Positions 5,918-8,668 of a stretch of DNA of 8,668 nt are shown here, piece after piece. The first letter of the stretch is position 1; every line of letters starts with the position of its first letter. A program made the position numbers and the translations under genes. Source of the stretch: Treponema sp. (GTDB lineage Bacteria; Spirochaetota; Spirochaetia; Treponematales; Breznakiellaceae); the NCBI GenBank assembly GCA_031254385.1, contig JAIRUO010000260.1:1-8668 (forward strand), given 5' to 3'. The notes under the pieces are model-generated. The model worked only from the letters and a program-made list of their open reading frames with translations. It did no database searches and had not been told where the DNA came from.

Positions 5918-6751
5918 TTATTTTTTTCTATGTAATACGGATAGAATTCTTTCTTCAAACTTTTCTTTTGACGGTGGGGTTTTATACAATGCTGCATTCA
6001 TTAAACTACTATGGCTTGTGCCAATTGCCTTTTTATAAGTGATTTCGTAATAGTAGGAATCATTATTTTCTATTTTATCGAAATCGTATAACATAAATAC
6101 AATATTACTCGTATCAGATTTTGGATCTAATTCGTCAAACCGTATTTTTCCACGCAAATTATTATAAAGTGATAATTGTATAACGGCAATCATCTTACTT
6201 TGCCAATGATGGTGAAAAAATCCTTTATTGATTAACTGTGTTATATACCGTTTTCTTACATTCTCCCAATTTATACCGTAACTGAAATTTTTCATTACTA
6301 TTTGTTCACAATTGATAATTGCCTGATAAGCTGGTTCTACTGATCCTGTTATATCCACGGCTTGTAATTCCACACTTATGAACTGTCTTACATGCTGCTT
6401 TTCATTATCAACATCTGCAATAACAAAATCAACATTTCCAAAATTTTCCATTTTAATTTCACGAACAACGATCGGATTCTGCGGATGTTCATTAGGCCAA
6501 CAAACATCAATAATTTTCTGTTTAAAATCAGCCTGATAAAACCTTTTCGGGCAAACGCACATCAACGTTTTACTTTCATCTTTTCCGTGAAAAATACTGC
6601 AAATGGGATAAGGACCAGATAGTTTCTGGCTACGTTTTGTACACTGGCTATTGATAAAGGGACACAGATAATCTAAATTTTTAGGATTATGTTGGAATAT
6701 AGCTGGCTTCCCCAGAATTTCTCCAATAATATCAGATGGATTAAGTTGCAT
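5918..6751 (-). CDS. NotI-family type II restriction endonuclease
   Basis: This 277-residue protein resembles the NotI endonuclease family, which cuts GC-rich palindromes. Residues 30-67 hold a Cys cluster (LCPFINSQCTK, YPICS, CVCPKR; Cys30, 37, 51, 65, 67) that fits the metal-binding Cys4 fold described for NotI, followed by a PD-(D/E)XK-type core: NVDFVI with Asp108 and VELQAVD with Glu128 and Gln130, the E-x-Q variant used by NotI. Glu98 upstream may also belong to the core. It is shorter than NotI itself (383 residues), so the specificity-determining parts probably differ and the target cannot be assumed to be GCGGCCGC. Its ATG directly follows the methyltransferase stop (TAAATG) with no good ribosome site, which suggests termination-reinitiation and keeps endonuclease output below that of the methylase. 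It converges with the barrel genes 34 bp away. Confidence 0.85.
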   Translation of the reverse strand: MQLNPSDIIGEILGKPAIFQHNPKNLDYLCPFINSQCTKRSQKLSGPYPICSIFHGKDESKTLMCVCPKRFYQADFKQKIIDVCWPNEHPQNPIVVREIKMENFGNVDFVIADVDNEKQHVRQFISVELQAVDITGSVEPAYQAIINCEQIVMKNFSYGINWENVRKRYITQLINKGFFHHHWQSKMIAVIQLSLYNNLRGKIRFDELDPKSDTSNIVFMLYDFDKIENNDSYYYEITYKKAIGTSHSSLMNAALYKTPPSKEKFEERILSVLHRKK

Positions 6752-7873
6752 TTATTTTAAATTTCCAATAGTTAATATGTTTCTAACGGATTTTGCAATT
6801 GCTTTTCCCAATAATGGTGGAACTGCATTTCCAACTTGCCTGTATTGTTCAACACGTGATCCGGAAAATTTAATACGATCCGGAAATGTCTGTAATCGGG
6901 CGGCTTCCCGGACTGTTAAGGTGCGATCTTGAGTTGGATGTATATAAGCACCCCAATGTGGATCGCAACGAGTTAAAATAGTGGAAGATAACCCATTTTG
7001 CATTAAACGCCCATATCTTTTTGTATGATCGCTTCTATTTGCTCTTTTCATCCCGTTTGGGAGTAAATCTTGTGGAATGTCTCTCCAAGATCCACCTTGT
7101 GGTATAAACCGCATTCTTTGAATATTTATAGGAGCTAGATGCGGGGCATAATGATTAAAAATATGTCTAATTCTTTTCCTTAGATATTTCTGTAAATCAG
7201 ATAAGGGCTCGTTTATATGTTCCCCCTCTTCAAAACCCTCATCTATATTTAATGCGGGCAAATCAGATATAGCATCCCAAACAGTATTGAATTTTTTTAA
7301 TTTTTTGTAGCCGTCTTTATCGTGCGTTGGTTCAGGCCATTGAATCGAAAAGTTATCACGTACACCAAAAAAGATTATTCTTCGCCTTTCTTGCGGAACA
7401 CCATAATCTTCTGCCTTTAGTATTTTATGTTCAGCCGTATAACCTAACTGTTCTAAAGCCTTGTGAATTTCAATAATCGCCCGTCCTTTCTCAACTGACG
7501 ACATACCTGTCACATTTTCCATAACAATGATCTTAGGCTTCAGTGCCTCAACAATACGGATATATTCTCTAAATAAACCGGATCGCTCGTCATGAAATCC
7601 CCTTTGATGGTTGTATACAGAGAACGCTTGGCAAGGTGGCCCACCAATAAGAACATCTAGCTCTTCTTTTTTTATTCCGGTTACTTTCAATAAATCTTGA
7701 CCGTCAATGTCCTGAATAGGTCCATCTAAAAATTGGACTTCTGGATGATTTTGTTTATAGGTATCTGCGGCATTTTTATCGAGATCGTTTGCTGCTAAAA
7801 TATGGAAGCCTTCCATCCTAAAACCTTCGGAAAAACCCCCAGCTCCGGCAAACAAGTCTATTGCGGTTAACAT
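6752..7873 (-). CDS. DNA cytosine-5 methyltransferase of the restriction-modification pair
   Basis: This 373-residue enzyme transfers a methyl group from S-adenosylmethionine to carbon 5 of cytosine and would protect the host from the neighbouring NotI-like endonuclease. All main motifs are present in the standard order: I DLFAGAGGFSEGF (6-18), IV GGPPCQAFS with catalytic Cys81, VI MENV (118-121), VIII QERRRIIFFG (161-170), then a variable target-recognition region at about 175-300, IX REAARLQTFPD (322-332) and X RQVGNAVPP (345-353). Length is normal and no key residue is missing. The ATG at 7873 has GAGG 5 nt upstream within GAGGGGAGA and lies about 20 nt from the predicted transcription start. 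Being first in the transcript ensures methylation before cutting. The gene is AT-rich compared with iorAB and the MATE gene, in line with horizontal acquisition of the pair. Confidence 0.96.
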   Translation of the reverse strand: MLTAIDLFAGAGGFSEGFRMEGFHILAANDLDKNAADTYKQNHPEVQFLDGPIQDIDGQDLLKVTGIKKEELDVLIGGPPCQAFSVYNHQRGFHDERSGLFREYIRIVEALKPKIIVMENVTGMSSVEKGRAIIEIHKALEQLGYTAEHKILKAEDYGVPQERRRIIFFGVRDNFSIQWPEPTHDKDGYKKLKKFNTVWDAISDLPALNIDEGFEEGEHINEPLSDLQKYLRKRIRHIFNHYAPHLAPINIQRMRFIPQGGSWRDIPQDLLPNGMKRANRSDHTKRYGRLMQNGLSSTILTRCDPHWGAYIHPTQDRTLTVREAARLQTFPDRIKFSGSRVEQYRQVGNAVPPLLGKAIAKSVRNILTIGNLK

Positions 7874-7899
7874 TCTCCCCTCACTTCCAACAATTTATT

Positions 7900-7928
7900 A
7901 TGATAACTTAAATATTCCCTTTTGTCAA
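7900..7928 (-). promoter_or_regulatory. Promoter of the restriction-modification operon
   Basis: On the minus strand a perfect TTGACA (7928-7923) is followed after 17 bp by TATCAT (7905-7900; 5 of 6 matches). Transcription would start near 7893, about 20 nt before the methyltransferase ATG. No separate controller (C) gene is present in the window, so regulation may rest on this promoter and on translational coupling. Confidence 0.6.
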
Positions 7929-8008
7929 TACCGCTATCAGGCTTTATCCTATTTCACGCCCTAGATTAGGCTATACTCACTCATGATTTTACTATATGAT
8001 TAAATCGT

Positions 8009-8013
8009 GGGAG
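8009..8013 (+). promoter_or_regulatory. Ribosome binding site of the MATE gene
   Basis: GGGAG lies 5 nt before the GTG at 8019. Another in-frame GTG at 8007 overlaps this site and has no ribosome site of its own; an in-frame TAA at 8001 closes the frame upstream. Confidence 0.6.
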
Positions 8014-8018
8014 ATACA

Positions 8019-8668
8019 GTGCCGGCATCTAAGGGATTCAAAAACGACAAGCCTAGTCAATTAAAAACATCATCCATCTCTGAGCGATGGAATAATCGGG
8101 CCCTGTTCCAATTAATCTGGCCCCTCATAATCGAACAGATCCTGGCTGTTACTATGGGAACAGCAGATACCATTATGGTAAGTTCCGTTGGAGAACATGC
8201 GGTTTCTGGCGTAAATATAATCGACAATATCAACAATCTTTTGATTATTGCTTTTACCGCCCTTTCCACGGGCGGCGCAGTGGTGGTAAGTCAATACCTT
8301 GGCCGCAGGGACCCAAAAAACGCGAGCCTCGCAGGTCGGCAGCTTATTTATGTGGTTACCGTGGTTTCGCTTCTGCTCATGGGCGTTGCCCTGATTTTTA
8401 GAAAGCCCATTATCACGTTCTTTTACGGAAATATCGAGTCAGACGTAATGAGTTCCGCCGCAATCTATTTTCTGATAACCGCCATTTCGTATCCGTTCCT
8501 GGCGATCTACAGTGCATCTGCCGCCCTCTACCGGGCATCGGGCAACAGCAAAGTAACCATGCGCATTGCTTTAATGGTAAATATCATTAACATAGCGGGT
8601 AATGCGTTTTTAATTTACGGCCTCAAAATCGGCGCAACAGGCGCGGCTATTTCTACCTTAGTCAGCCG
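8019..8668 (+). CDS. MATE-family multidrug/cation antiporter (C-terminus cut by window edge)
   Basis: This is the N-terminal half of a multidrug and toxin extrusion (MATE) protein, an inner-membrane antiporter that exports cationic drugs or metabolites using a sodium or proton gradient. The 216 visible codons compare with about 450 for a full protein. After a polar N-terminal tail the sequence reads RALFQLIWPLIIEQILAVTM (first membrane segment), then GTADTIMVSSVGEHAVSGVN, the usual TM1-TM2 family signature. Further diagnostic pieces are TGGAVVVSQYLGRRD (a loop motif of the family) and ALYRASGNSKVTM. About five to six hydrophobic segments are visible. The start is the GTG at 8019, with GGGAG 5 nt upstream and a stop codon closing the frame at 8001. 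The frame is open without breaks to the right edge. Its GC content is higher than that of the restriction-modification genes, suggesting it belongs to the resident chromosome. The substrate is unknown. Confidence 0.93.
   Translation, partial: MPASKGFKNDKPSQLKTSSISERWNNRALFQLIWPLIIEQILAVTMGTADTIMVSSVGEHAVSGVNIIDNINNLLIIAFTALSTGGAVVVSQYLGRRDPKNASLAGRQLIYVVTVVSLLLMGVALIFRKPIITFFYGNIESDVMSSAAIYFLITAISYPFLAIYSASAALYRASGNSKVTMRIALMVNIINIAGNAFLIYGLKIGATGAAISTLVS

Noticed and set aside
5900..5927. ATTTG-GCAA-CAAAT hairpin with a GNRA-like loop followed by a T run between the convergent barrel and endonuclease genes
   Set aside because: The stem is only 5 bp and mostly A-T, and seven bases separate it from the T run, which is part of the endonuclease 3' end. 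This is too weak to call an intrinsic terminator.
7958..7971. CCTA-GAT-TAGG inverted repeat in the methyltransferase-MATE intergenic region as a controller-protein box
   Set aside because: The arms are only 4 bp, it lies about 30 bp upstream of the -35 box, there is no second copy, and no controller gene is present.
7972..8000. TATACT (7972-7977) and TATGAT (7995-8000) as -10 boxes for the MATE gene
   Set aside because: Neither has a recognisable -35 box at 16-18 bp, so I did not call a promoter.
8057..8294. Two overlapping minus-strand open frames near the right edge
   Set aside because: They lie opposite the MATE coding sequence, whose conserved motifs are unmistakable in the plus-strand frame.
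1..8668. NotI (GCGGCCGC) and EagI (CGGCCG) sites as a sign of self-avoidance
   Set aside because: I saw none by eye, but an 8-bp site is not expected in 8.7 kb, so the absence says nothing about specificity.

Overview
The window looks like chromosome of a Gram-negative anaerobe, most plausibly a spirochaete of the Treponema type. This is an inference from gene content: a ferredoxin-linked indolepyruvate oxidoreductase pair, an HU-like/DUF4469 protein of the kind common in Bacteroidetes and treponemes, and two signal-peptide-bearing beta-barrel-like proteins ending in Phe. No rRNA or other taxonomic marker is present, so the lineage is tentative.

Layout. Positions 1-4317 hold four minus-strand genes that could form one operon, read from right to left: an HU-like/DUF4469 protein (4317-3568), iorA (3517-1781), iorB (1779-1207) and a DHA3-type major facilitator exporter (1187 to beyond the left edge). 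A well-formed minus-strand promoter (4401-4373) precedes the DUF4469 gene and lies inside a cluster of symmetric ACTAT/ATAGT motifs. IorAB would oxidise aryl pyruvates from aromatic amino-acid transamination to aryl-acetyl-CoA and reduce ferredoxin. This IorA has no C-terminal ferredoxin domain. It also carries an in-frame G-rich heptamer array in an interdomain linker.

Positions 4569-5883 hold two tandem plus-strand genes for small secreted, probably outer-membrane, beta-barrel proteins, with a good promoter and a perfect inverted repeat upstream. Convergent with them, on the minus strand, is a two-gene type II restriction-modification system (7873-5918): a C5-cytosine methyltransferase followed without a gap (TAAATG junction) by a NotI-family endonuclease, driven by a good promoter at 7928-7900. 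The barrel genes and the restriction-modification genes are clearly more AT-rich than iorAB and the MATE gene in hand-counted samples, so 4.4-7.9 kb may be an acquired accessory block.

Positions 8019 to the right edge encode the N-terminal half of a MATE-family efflux protein on the plus strand. I found no tRNA, rRNA, CRISPR array, transposase or convincing intrinsic terminator. The best candidates for something unusual are the heptamer/G-quadruplex array inside iorA, the symmetric operator-like cluster on the DUF4469 promoter, and the compact NotI-type restriction-modification pair.
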